This document shows positions 44,001 to 54,284 of a stretch of DNA of 64,000 bases, piece after piece. This DNA is from Lithodes maja (Eukaryota > Arthropoda > Malacostraca > Decapoda > Lithodidae): NCBI GenBank assembly GCA_037953745.1, contig JBAKBP010006583.1:1-64000 (forward strand), read 5' to 3'. Under the pieces are notes generated by a model that worked only from the letters and a program-made list of their open reading frames with translations, was not told where the DNA came from and did not search any database. The translations under genes were made by a program, and so were the position numbers. Every line of letters starts with the position of its first letter. The first letter of the stretch is position 1.

Positions 44001-44292
44001 CCATATGCTGAGGCAACTCACTTGATTATCTAGCTTGTACCAGTTCAAGGGGGAAGGTCGCTTAAGCCCAACCGCCCATTGACGTGCATAGTGTGTGGGA
44101 GTGCATGTGGGATATTATATGAGTGTGAGTCTGTATATAATATGCTGTTATAATATGTTGTGATTGAGTTATTGTTTTGTTGATATGTAATGTGACGGGG
44201 TGTTTGTAGTGAGAGAGTTTGTACCGGTATATAATAAGTCAGGGAAGAACCTGATTGAGTGTGAACAGGTGAGAATACTTCAGGTTGTACTA

Positions 44293-44475
44293 TTAACCCC
44301 TTTTGTACCAGAGAAGTCCTTTCTGTTTCATTCTGGCTACTAGTAATCAATTTTATGCAATTTTGGAAGGATCCCTAGCAATTATAAAGCTTCGAACTAT
44401 CTCAAATTCTCAATCAACCCTTTTAAGTACCGGTAACACAGATCATTCCCTCTAATCTAGATAAAAAAAACAATC
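44293..44475. mobile_element. H1 hairpin MITE, right-truncated
   Basis: TTAACCCCTTTTGTACCAGA start; interior to CCCTCTAATCTAGAT, then LINE sequence. Confidence 0.55.
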
Positions 44476-44477
44476 GG

Positions 44478-44600
44478 TTTGGGTTCATATCAGGAAGATC
44501 CCCAGTTTTGCAATTGATAAATATTATGGGAAGTTGGACTGAGGCATTGGATGAGGGGCACGCAGTTGATATCGCATATTGCAACTTGAGTCAAGACCAG
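44478..44600 (+). mobile_element. LINE reverse-transcriptase relic
   Basis: Forty codons read FGFISGRSPVLQLINIMGSW and TEALDEGHAVDIAYCN, matching the RT region QxGFxxGRS...DxxYxDF of CR1/Rex-like LINEs. The aspartates of later motifs are absent. Confidence 0.6.
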
Positions 44601-44639
44601 AAATACGACTTTAAAGAAAAGATAGGATGGATGTAGATT

Positions 44640-45110
44640 TCGGGCGTACGGTCGTCATTGTTTACATGGGGCGATCGCCGCGGTTAACTTCACGTCTATT
44701 TTGACGGAGATTGTTTCGGTTATTTGCCCCCTGCTGGCAATATATATGATGATGATAATATGTCATGGGGGGGGTGAGGGGGGTAAAGCCCCCCCCGCCC
44801 CCATAACATATTAACCGACGATCCGAAGCGAGTAGCGACGACGGACTCCAGCGGCCGCCGATTTTCGGCACAAACGCGACGTTTTATTCTCGTCGAAAAC
44901 CACATTTAAAAAGTTATTATATCGTTTTCAATACTAGCCTATTACCGGACCAGAAAAAGGTGTAGCTTTGTGTTGAATGCGTGGAAACTGAAAAAAAAAT
45001 TGAAGACAACCCGGATACGAGCCCCATCGATAATTATCAGTGTTCTAGAAGTTTCATGGACTGGTGTACATATAAATGATATAATTACCGTCGCAAATTC
45101 ACTAGCCTAG
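44640..45110. promoter_or_regulatory. CpG-enriched segment upstream of Atg5
   Basis: Richer in CG dinucleotides than its AT-rich surroundings (GCGATCGCCGCGG near 44671; a CG-dense block 44810-44900). It lies 1.3-1.5 kb upstream of Atg5 coding exon 1. It could hold the Atg5 promoter and a noncoding first exon; that is positional inference only. Confidence 0.3.
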
Positions 45111-45148
45111 GCTAAATGAAATACGAGAAACTGTTGGATTGTTTACCG

Positions 45149-45316
45149 ATAAACAGGGAACGTGAACTGGGTTTAGACCGTCGCGTACCCATAAACAGGG
45201 AACGTGAGCTGGGTTTAGACCGTCGCGTACCCATAAACAGGGAACGTGAGCTGGGTTTAGACCGTCGCGCACCCATAAACAGGGAATGTGAGCTGGGTTT
45301 AGACCGTGGGTTAGTT
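45149..45316. repeat. 42-bp tandem array, four units
   Basis: Unit ATAAACAGGGAACGTGAGCT plus GGGTTTAGACCGTCGCGTACCC. It is a multiple of three and reads PINRERELGLDRRV in one open frame (45116-45325). Coding status is unknown. TTAGG repeats follow at ~45322-45340. Confidence 0.9.
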
Positions 45317-45344
45317 TTCGGTTAGGTTAGGTTAGGCTAATGTT

Positions 45345-46370
45345 GAAAATACAAAAATGCGATGGTCCTCGGTATTAAACAACACTGTAGGCTAGGCCTA
45401 TATCAAAGAAAAATAAACAAAACACTAAAATTAAACAGTAAAAAGGCTGTCCGGGGTCTCTTCAATTTTTACCCTATTTCGTATAGCCTAGGCCCTAATG
45501 TGGAATAGGCCTAGCCTAGCCTAGTCTAGTTAGAAAAGCAAATACAGTAAACGGATGGCTGAATTGTAAATGATTGTGTGTCATATTAGGCTAACCCACA
45601 TGCCGTCGGACCAGGTAGTATTAAAAGGAACATCTAGGCCTACGCCTAATTATTCTTACTTGTAAACACGGAGATCGAATGTATTATTGTTTACTTGTTC
45701 GTCAAACGTCAAATTGTCAGCTGGGAGCCTGGGAGGAGTTTCGGAATGTTTTCAGGAGTGCTTTGGCTGCTCCGGTTGAGAGGCGCATTCGTTATTGAAA
45801 TTAATAGTCAAATCTTGTTGACTCAATAATTGAGTTGACCGACTTTTTTCAATGAAGTTCAAGCAATCATTTGTGGTAGGATTAATAGGAATTCTCCTTA
45901 TAAATGCTACGACACGGCTTTCACAAAAATAGAAAAAGTGCGATTTGTTGTTAACCTGATTGTTGAGTAAAAAGCAACGTAGTTTTACTTATATTTCAGT
46001 TGAGAACGCACCTCTCCTCTGGAGCATTTGAGAAACTCCGGGGTAGCCTACGAAACTTATCCCAGATGAGATGTGATGCTCTTTTGTCTAACACTGAACA
46101 TGGAATTTTATTTTGCTTTTTGTTTTTTACTTTGAACCAACCGAGGTACCCGCACCCTGTGCAGGTTAACGAATAGTCTTGAGATACCAAAAATGGGCTG
46201 CACGGTTATAATAAACTCCAAGGTGATCACACACCATGTTATTTTTTGTTTCTTTTTCTGTGGGCCCCTACCCAAGCCAAATTTCAACTCTTCATATTCT
46301 TGATTCCTACCACCCCAATAGATGTCTGATCTTTCAATTTAACCCCACCAAACTATCTCAATCTCATATT
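45345..46370. other. Noncoding, no feature recognised
   Basis: Many TAGGCCTA-type words near 45390-45540 but no clear element or gene. Confidence 0.4.
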
Positions 46371-46373
46371 GTT

Positions 46374-47345
46374 AAGTAGCCTATCTATTGCCAGACACGT
46401 CAATCCCGAAGAAGTGGCTACAAATAAATCGCCTGTGTTCCTGTCATCCATCAGTTGGCACCTCTCCTGCCACACCACTTTAATTCACTCTTATACATCT
46501 CGACTCCATCCTTCCTTCACATTATCTGCCAGACCTCTCCCCTCTCTGTCCTTCCACCTCTCTCATGCACTATTTTAATCATTCTCTCTCTCCATACACT
46601 CCACATGACTGAACTACCTCAACGTGTTCCTTTTCACTCTCCAGCACATCTACATCCACACTAGATTGCTTTCATACTTCATTTGTCTGTCTCACAGTCT
46701 CCATGTGATCCCACATGCGCATCTCAAGTACTGTAGTTCATTTTCACTTCTTTCAATCTTTATTTGTTTCTCCAACAACATCCATGCTTCACTCCCGTAT
46801 GTCAATGTCGGGATCACCCACGCTATCATGCAGTGACTTCTTAATTCCATGCTCACCACCCTAATCCTCTTATCACTGGTTTCAGCGACCAGCGTGCCTA
46901 TAACTCTCCGTGTGTTTCACCCTCTCTTGTATTTCATCCTCCAAAATCCCATCTTGACTCATCACACTACCCAAGTACTTAAACGAGTTGATATTCTCCA
47001 TTACCTACCCATTCTATATAAACAAAAAAAAAGTTACCTCACCTCTGTGAATGCATCCCTCTCAAACACCATAAGCTAGCTTACTCTTCACCACATTGAT
47101 CTTCAGATTCTGTTTCTCACATACATCAAACATATTAACCAAACCTTGTAACTCTCCTTCATTACAGGTATTCCTCATCAAACCTGTATCATCAGCAAAC
47201 AATAGCACAAGCAGCTTTCCCTCATTCCCTTTTCTTATCACGGATAAGATACTCCAACATCCATTACTTTTTCTTGATTTGTTTTTCACTAATCTATTAT
47301 TAAACAACCATGGGGACATCAGGTGCCCGTGCATTAATCCAACAT
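46374..47345 (-). mobile_element. RTE-like family 2, longest copy reaching the RT core
   Basis: The upstream part reads LLVLLFADDTGLMRNTCNEG and KQNLKINVVKSKLAYGV, showing the FADD catalytic motif of RT. The C-terminal part to 46374 is broken by many frameshifts. The 3' end is near TATCTATTGCCAGACACGTC. Confidence 0.7.
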
Positions 47346-47349
47346 TCTG

Positions 47350-49960
47350 AGTAATGAACTTGCTCAGCAGCCGATCAGTTCATCCTCTACACACATTACT
47401 GCCCTTACACCCTCATACATGTTCCTCACTGTTTCACACAGTCATAATTCTGTGAATATCATCCATTTAAACAAGATTAAAAAATGGGACGTCATTGGGA
47501 ATGTTTGTATTGTAGAAAGGGGAGTCAGAGGAATGCCAAGGGATACTGGTTCCATTAAGAATTGAGAGGGAGGTTGAATCCATGTAGAAATAATGCCAGT
47601 GTGGGTTTTCTATCCTGGTTTTTATGATCATACTACAGTACAGTAGTGTGATTTCCATGCCATCAACGCAGACGACAGAGGGGAGCATTACTGGGTAATC
47701 ATGAAGGCTAAGTCCCGCCCAGCTATTACTATTAGATGTAGACACCTGGATGCAGGATAATAGTGACCACTTTTACGTTCCCTCGCCCCTTTCTCTGTCT
47801 CGTCTAGTAGATGAATTTTACAAGAGGAGGAGGATTCCTAGCCGCTCACCCCTTACCTGTATATACAAAATTGACAAAATAGAGAAGTAAATAGTGAAGG
47901 CATTTAGAATGAACAATGGAATAAAGGGCAGTGAAGAACCTTGATTACCTGGTTTAATGCACCATCACGGCAGCCTTCTCGAGGGGAACTGGATGCAGGA
48001 GGAAGCATCTATGAGGTAAACATATTACAGCCTTTAGGAAGGGTGCTACACCCCTTGATCCCTTCCACACCCTCAAGGTTTAGTAAAATGTGTCAATATT
48101 AAGTAACGGAACATTGCTATCAAAGATATATATATCAGCACTTAACCTAACAAGTGGCATGGGGGTAATTGGAAACGTCCCCCTGTGCTGACGTATTTGA
48201 GGTGTTTCCGTCACTAAAATATTCATTGTACCATTAATAGCATTAATACTTATCCATATGCGCCTATTATGGGTTGATTATAAAGGTATTAACCTGAAAC
48301 AACAATAAAACGAGTGAAAACAGCGTTTGGATGGTCAAAATCGGAGATATAGCCCGCGAGTTGTATGATGTATGGGTGAGGCAAGCTGCTTTCCCGCCAA
48401 TTTCCCCCAAGGCCACTGAGACACAGTCGATCGATACTCTCTCTCTCTCTCTTGCACTCGCTTGCCATCAGTGATGACAACACCCTGCTTGCAACTTGCT
48501 AATGTTAGCACGAAAATATACCTCAGAATAAGGGAATAACAGGGAAAATAGGTGATAACTGAAGGAGAGGAGGAAAGTGGGGAAGGAGGGGAGGTAGAGG
48601 ACTGAGATTTTGCATGGCCCAGGGGCCCAAAAAAAATACAAAAATACAAAAATAAAAATATATATATATTTTTTTTTTTTCGATGTCAAAAGTTGATTTT
48701 TTTTTTCACTCACTCTTCACCTGTTAAGCGCTAAATAGCCCTAGGAGCTAGGGTAGTTATTTGTGTATTTCTAGCCTTGGATTCTGACAGAATTCGTTAT
48801 ATTTACAATATAGACCATTATTTGTTTTCGGTATGCTTTTATTTTACATATATGATGTATATATGAACCTTCAAGAGTGCTAAAATAAGTGGGAAAAGCA
48901 TTTGGGTGGTGAAAAACGAAGATATTGGCCACCCGGTCGTAATGTCAGGCGAGAGAGAGCTACAGTCAACCCTCCTCTCTCGCTGTCTGTGAGGTAACTG
49001 AGACAAGCGGGGCGGTGTGGGCTGGTGTCAGGGTGTTACATATCGATCTTTTCTGCAACCCACTTGTGCTACATTATCGCGGGAGAGAAAAATAACCGAT
49101 AAATGATGATAATAAGAGGGAAAATAGGTGATAATTGAGGAGGGGAGGGAGGGGGGAATAAGGTGGGGAAGGAGGGGAGGGGGGTGGGTGAGATTTACAT
49201 GGATGAGTACTGGAGGGGAATTATCTCACCTAGAGACAAATTTTTTTTTTTTGATAGGCCCTTTTTTTTTTTGGAAAGCTTTTTTTATGGTCCTGCTTCC
49301 GTGAGGCCTATCGCGTTCCCTATAGGAAGCCTTCCGTGAGGCCTATCGCGCTTGCCGGGTTAAGAGTCTCCCCGCAGTCCGCCGGGGGAACTCTTAAGAG
49401 TCTCCCTGCAGTTCCCGGGTTAAGACGTATATAAGCGGTTAGTTAAACTAGGGAGGTCTTGATGGGCCCAATATGGTGCTCCCATATAGCTCTCTGGGTC
49501 CATGAGGAATCCAAGTCCCCCTCAACTTAAATCAAGGTGGTTACCCAAGGAAATTACAGTACTGACTTGTCCTCAAAAGGCTTTAATCCAAAAACATCTA
49601 ATTTAATTCCGTAATCGTATCCCCAAGTTTATGTCATATTTGGTATTGAAAGTACTCATGGTTAGATCTTGACATGGTAACGATCCCCGTGTTAGGTCAT
49701 CAACACATTAAGCCCCGTCCACACGATCGAGCACTGCCCGTCGGGCACAAGGAAAATGTTCGATATGGGGCAAATTCAGCGGGCAAACCAGGGATATGCC
49801 CGTGCACGCAGTTGAGCGAAATCACCAGGCACTGTCCGGCAGTTTGCCGGCGGTCATTTGGTCATTTGAGCCCTCCAGGAAGGCCAAGTCGAACTGCCTG
49901 GCAGTTTGCTGGGGGAAATGGGGATAAAGGGGCCCGTGGAAGGAGGGAAATAAATGTGTA
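47350..49960. other. Noncoding low-complexity DNA
   Basis: No gene seen. G-rich stretches (~48560-48600 and ~49140-49190) and poly(T) runs are present. A duplicated CCGTGAGGCCTATCGCG lies at ~49290 and ~49330; a relative is at ~43140. Segment ~49710-49870 shares CGATCGAGCA and inverted words with 53740-53910. Confidence 0.45.
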
Positions 49961-49968
49961 GCTTGATC

Positions 49969-50826
49969 TTTAACCCATTCAATACCGGTCTATCTATCTA
50001 TCTATCTATTGCCTGACGCCGTGATCCCCGAAGGGGTGGCCACGAACGAACCACCCCCATGCACCTCTGTCCCCAGTCAGTCGACGCCCCTCCCCCCAAC
50101 CAGCACCGCCCTCGTTCATGTACTTCCTCACTCCATCCTTCCACCTCATATTCGGTCTACCTCTCCCTCTCTGTCCCTCCACCTCGCTCTCGTACACCCT
50201 CTTAGTCATTCTCTCGCTTTCCATACGTTCCATATGGCCGAACCATCTCAAGTTGTTCCTTTTCACACTTTCCAGCACATCTACCTCCACACCACACCTC
50301 CTTCTTACTTCCTCATTAGTCTGTCTATCCCTCCATGTAACTCCGCACGCACTCCTTAAGTAATTCATTTCCACTGCTCTCACTCTTGGTCTGAGTCTCT
50401 CAACCAACGTCCATGCTTCGCTTCCGTAAGTCAGTGTCGGGATTACCACACTGTCATGCAAGGACTTCTTCACTTCTATACTGACCACCCTATTTCTTGT
50501 TACTGCTTTTAGCGTTCCTACAACCCTCTTCCCCTGTTGTACCCTCTCCCGCACTTCTTCATCCATAGTCCCATCTTTACTCAACACACTGCCCAGATAC
50601 CTAAACATCCATACTTAAACATCCATCCGGTAACATCCATTTTATTATATTCTAGCAATTATAATAAGTCTTTACACGGCTTAGGAAGGACGTCTACCCA
50701 TTAAAAGGCTACAGACGATCTCAATTAATCCCTTTAGATATCATATATCCTTTTAATCTTAATGCAATCGTCTAAATGTAGCTCAAAACAAATACAAAAA
50801 TACTTCGCCGGTACAGAAGGGGTTAA
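49969..50826. mobile_element. H1 hairpin MITE split by an RTE-like LINE
   Basis: Left TTAACCCATTCAATACCGGT; the sequence resumes at 50627 with CCGGTAACATCC and ends CGGTACAGAAGGGGTTAA. Confidence 0.7.
49990..50626 (-). mobile_element. RTE-like family 2 LINE, best-preserved 3' end
   Basis: A 200-codon open frame (50608-50006) includes VVGTLKAVTRNRVVS, LTYGSEAWTLVERLRPRVR, SACGVTWRDRQTNEEV and WFGHMERMESERMTKRVYES, then RPNMRWKDGV. (TAGA)n tail at 49990-50009. Flanked by CCGGT at 49985-49989 and 50627-50631. Confidence 0.85.
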
Positions 50827-51061
50827 TAAATATATATATATTTTATCCTTCTATTATACGGGTATCAATCAGGAAAATTTGGTGGAAGGTAAACAGTGTA
50901 ATGTGTGCAATCACTTATTAAATGTCACTGATGGTATGACTTTAATGTTAGCTTCAGAATAAAGTATGGGGAGCGTCCCCATTAAATTGATGTTATTATT
51001 AACAATATTATGAATATTTTATTAAGATTAATCCTATAAGTATAATGATATATATTTATCT

Positions 51062-52080
51062 TTAAAAAAAACGTTGGAATCGCAACGACGAGACGATTCC
51101 AAATATACCATAATCTTGAATAGTCAAAATCAGACCAAAATCATCGATTTTCTTCTATCTATCTATCTATTGCCTGACGCCGTGATCCCCGAAGGGGTGG
51201 CCACGAACGAACCGCCCCCATGCACCTCTGTCCCCAGTCAGTCGAGTCAGTCGAGTCACACGATTTTCTTGGGCTTAATTAAACAAAGGCATTTTTTAAC
51301 AAATGTTTTCGATTATGGGAGAATGGCTAGTCGAAAATGAAATTTACGACCATGTTTGGAAGCTGTCGGTCGAGAGAAATCGAATGACACCAGGTAGAAT
51401 TCCCTAGGACTTATAGTTTGGGCTACAGAGGACTTTTAAAGTCCAAAAACTGGTCATTTGGGCCCTTCTGGGAGGCCAAGTCTATACGAAATCCTAAACT
51501 AATTGTCCGATTTCAATTATGTTTGCGCCATTCGATTCAGCGTGTCAAAGTGAACTCATGGTTAAAATTTGAACAAAATCCATACTTAGATAACTCGCCT
51601 ATGGAGTTTTTAAACTTTAAAATAGGCCTATTGGGCCTAAAAATTGGTCAAAATTTAAAAAAATCATATACCGTTGGAATTGTAATGAGACGAATCCAAA
51701 TATACCCATGAAAACTCGAAATTCGAAAGTCGCCCGCCAAGTGCAAAAATATTCCTGGGCTTACTTAAACGCAGGGATTTTGGACCAAAATATTTTCGAT
51801 TCTGGGCGAATGGCTGGGCGAAAATTAAATATAAGACCATGTATAGAAGCAGCTCGTCGAGAAAAATCGAATGACACCAAGTAGAATTCCCTAAGGCTTA
51901 TAGTTTGGGCTACAGAGGACTTTAAAGTCCAAAAACTGGTCATTAGGGCCGTTCTGGGAGGCCAAGTCAAATTCGAAATCCTAAACTAATGGTCCGATTT
52001 CAATTATGTTTGAGCCATTCGATTCAGCGTGTCAAAGTGTACTTGTGGTATAAATTTGAACAATATCCTTATATAGATAA
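51062..52080. repeat. 475-bp repeat, block 2a, with RTE tail insertion
   Basis: Constant pieces CACCAGGTAGAATTCCC, GGTCATTTGGGCCC and CCTATGGAGTTTTTAAACTT are present. A family 2 RTE tail (51153-51250) interrupts the first unit. More diverged from block 1 than block 1 units are from one another. Confidence 0.75.
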
Positions 52081-52395
52081 CTACGGAAAGTACTGATACT
52101 GTACAGTAGCTCATTCTAATAAGATATATTAGTTACCCATTCATACTAACGTTTTCTGTAAAAATTATTGAAAGAAAACTATCCCGTTGAAATATTGTAT
52201 GGGTAACTATACTATTTAAACATAACATTTCACTTACGTGGCTACTCCATTATAACAAGTGGGTAGATTGGGTGGAAGGAAGACACAGGAAAGAGCTTTA
52301 ATCATATACCCTTCTCTAACTAATAACACACTCAACAAAGCAACTCCCAACAGCTTCTTCTCTGACTTAGACAGCCATCATGTAGGGGACAGTGT
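52081..52395. other. Unrelated AT-rich insert between repeat units
   Basis: Splits the repeat: CTTATATAGATAACT before, TTTATTAAACTATAAAATAG after. No family recognised. Confidence 0.4.
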
Positions 52396-53430
52396 TTATT
52401 AAACTATAAAATAGGCCTATTGGGCCTAAAAAATGGTCAAAATTAAAAAAATCATATACCGTTGGAATTGTAATGAGACGAATCCATATATACCCATGAC
52501 AACTCGAAATTCGGAAGTCGCCCGCCAAGTGCAAAAATTTGCCTGGGCAAAACGCAGGGATTTTGGACAAAAATATTTTTGATTCTGGCCGAATGGCTTA
52601 CTCTCTGGTCGAAATCTCAATCTACGATCATATATAGAAGCAGCTCGTCGAGAAAAATCGAATGGCACCAAGTAGAATTCCCTAGGACTTATAGTTTGGG
52701 CTACAGAGGACTGTTAATGTCCAAAAAACGGTCCCCTGGGCCCTCCAGGAAGGCAAAGTCAAAATCGAAATCCTAAACTAATAGTCCGATTTCAATTCTG
52801 TTTGCGCCATTCGATTCAGCGTGTCAAAGTGAACTTATGGTACAAAAATGAACAAAATCCATCCATAGATAACTCGTCTATGGATTTTTTTAACTTTAAA
52901 ATAGGCCTATTGAGCTAAAAATTGGTCAAAATTAAAATATGTATATACCTGTAATGCCCTCGAAAATATCCCGCAACCCCAATAATGTACTACCCGAGTT
53001 GACGTCAGGTATAGTGTAAAATAGTCTTTGATGGGAAGTCCAATAAACTCATCACGTGAAACACCACGAGACTATCACCTGGTTCTTACAAATCGGACTA
53101 AGGTTACTATACTTTTGTACGTCCGTGGTAGTACAGTGGGTTAGCGCGCGGGCCTGGTTGACCTAGGGGCCATGGTCACTAACCAGGGTTCGAACCCCAC
53201 CCAAGGCATCTCAATACCTGTGGGTTTTTAGGAGGGTTAAACTCCCTTCAGAGGTTCGAGCCCCGCGCCAGGCACCAGGAAAGGTTGACCCTAAGTGGGC
53301 CTGGGCAGTTTTCAGGAGACCATGAATTCCCTTCACACCCAGCATTTCATTGGTGGCAGCGGTGAGATATTTTCGAGGGCATTACAATACCGTTGGAATC
53401 GCAACGAGGAGACGATTTCAAATATACCAT
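52396..53430. repeat. 475-bp repeat, block 2b, with a 437-bp element inside
   Basis: Resumes ACTATAAAATAGGCCTATTG and runs to ATACC at 52949; the next repeat base appears at 53392 (GTTGGAATCGCAACGAGG). Confidence 0.75.
52950..53386. mobile_element. 437-bp element with perfect 21-bp terminal inverted repeats and 5-bp TSD
   Basis: Ends TGTAATGCCCTCGAAAATAT (plus C) at 52950-52970 and its exact complement at 53366-53386; flanked by ATACC on both sides (52945-52949, 53387-53391), a word present once in uninterrupted repeat copies. Inside is a tRNA-like segment with GTACAGTGGGTTAGCGCG and GGGTTCGAACCCC, and GGTGGCAGCGGTGAGAT near the right end. No ORF. The TG...CA ends and 5-base TSD also fit an unusual LTR derivative. 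Confidence 0.8.
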
Positions 53431-54049
53431 CCGCAATTGCATTATTTAATTAATTTTATGTAAACTTAGGTTGGATCGTCTCACTATAAATCTCACCTGC
53501 AAGCACTCTTGATTGAGTACTTCGTATATTGCTCGACAAGTTTCAGGAATAATGCGAGACAAACTATGCTTGGATAATCTTTTAGTATACTGCAAATAAG
53601 TGTAGCTGCATCCATTTTAAACAAACATGAGGTGTTGCCTCCAGTCGAGCTTCTGCCAATATACACTCCCTCCTATTGGCATCTGCTTGGATATATAGGT
53701 TATATAAGTGTCCTGTGATTATCGTTGTTGGGGACCATGGTGATCATACCGGACCCACTGACCCAGCCCTGCCGAGCTCCTACTCTGACCACTGGCAAAC
53801 TTTGACTGGCCAATCACTGCCCGGCTGCCGTGTGGACAACACCGCAAGCGTGTTTAACAGACTTTGCCCGGTGAAGGGGCACAGCCCGCCAGACACTGCT
53901 CGATCGTGTATTATTATTAAAATAGGGATTCGCACCAAGCCTAAAAAGACTATGTAGCACCAAAATAAACTTTGTGGAAAAAAACATCGGAGTTGTTGTG
54001 AGGCTGGGCGCAATACGGAGTAGAGGATAAGAAGACTGGGAAACACTAA

Positions 54050-54284
54050 TTAACCCTCTCACATCCTGACGCGATTTTTGAGCCTATTAGGGATACTTTA
54101 AATCCTTTGTTACCGTCAGGGGTATCTATAAACCTTTAGTTTATTTACTTCAACCTCTGCAGTTGTCTTTGAGTTAGCTGTGGGCAGAAAACTAATTTTG
54201 GAGAGGTAATTATAACAGTGAGAGTAATCAATTTCTTATTGCTAATCTGGCAACCTCTGCATCCTATGGTCGTGAGAGGGTTAA
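54050..54284. mobile_element. TTAA-flanked hairpin MITE inserted at the LINE ORF2 stop codon
   Basis: TTAACCCTCTCACATCCTG at the left, GGTCGTGAGAGGGTTAA at the right, 235 bases. The TTAA on the right holds the ORF2 stop codon; the LINE 3' UTR resumes at 54049. Confidence 0.75.

Noticed and set aside
47467..47745. 92-codon - strand frame
   Set aside because: No family motif and no splice context linking it to another exon; kept as noncoding.
53676..54062. Frames of 82-93 codons near 53.7-54.0 kb
   Set aside because: They cover the LINE 3' UTR and a dispersed repeat; no independent coding evidence.
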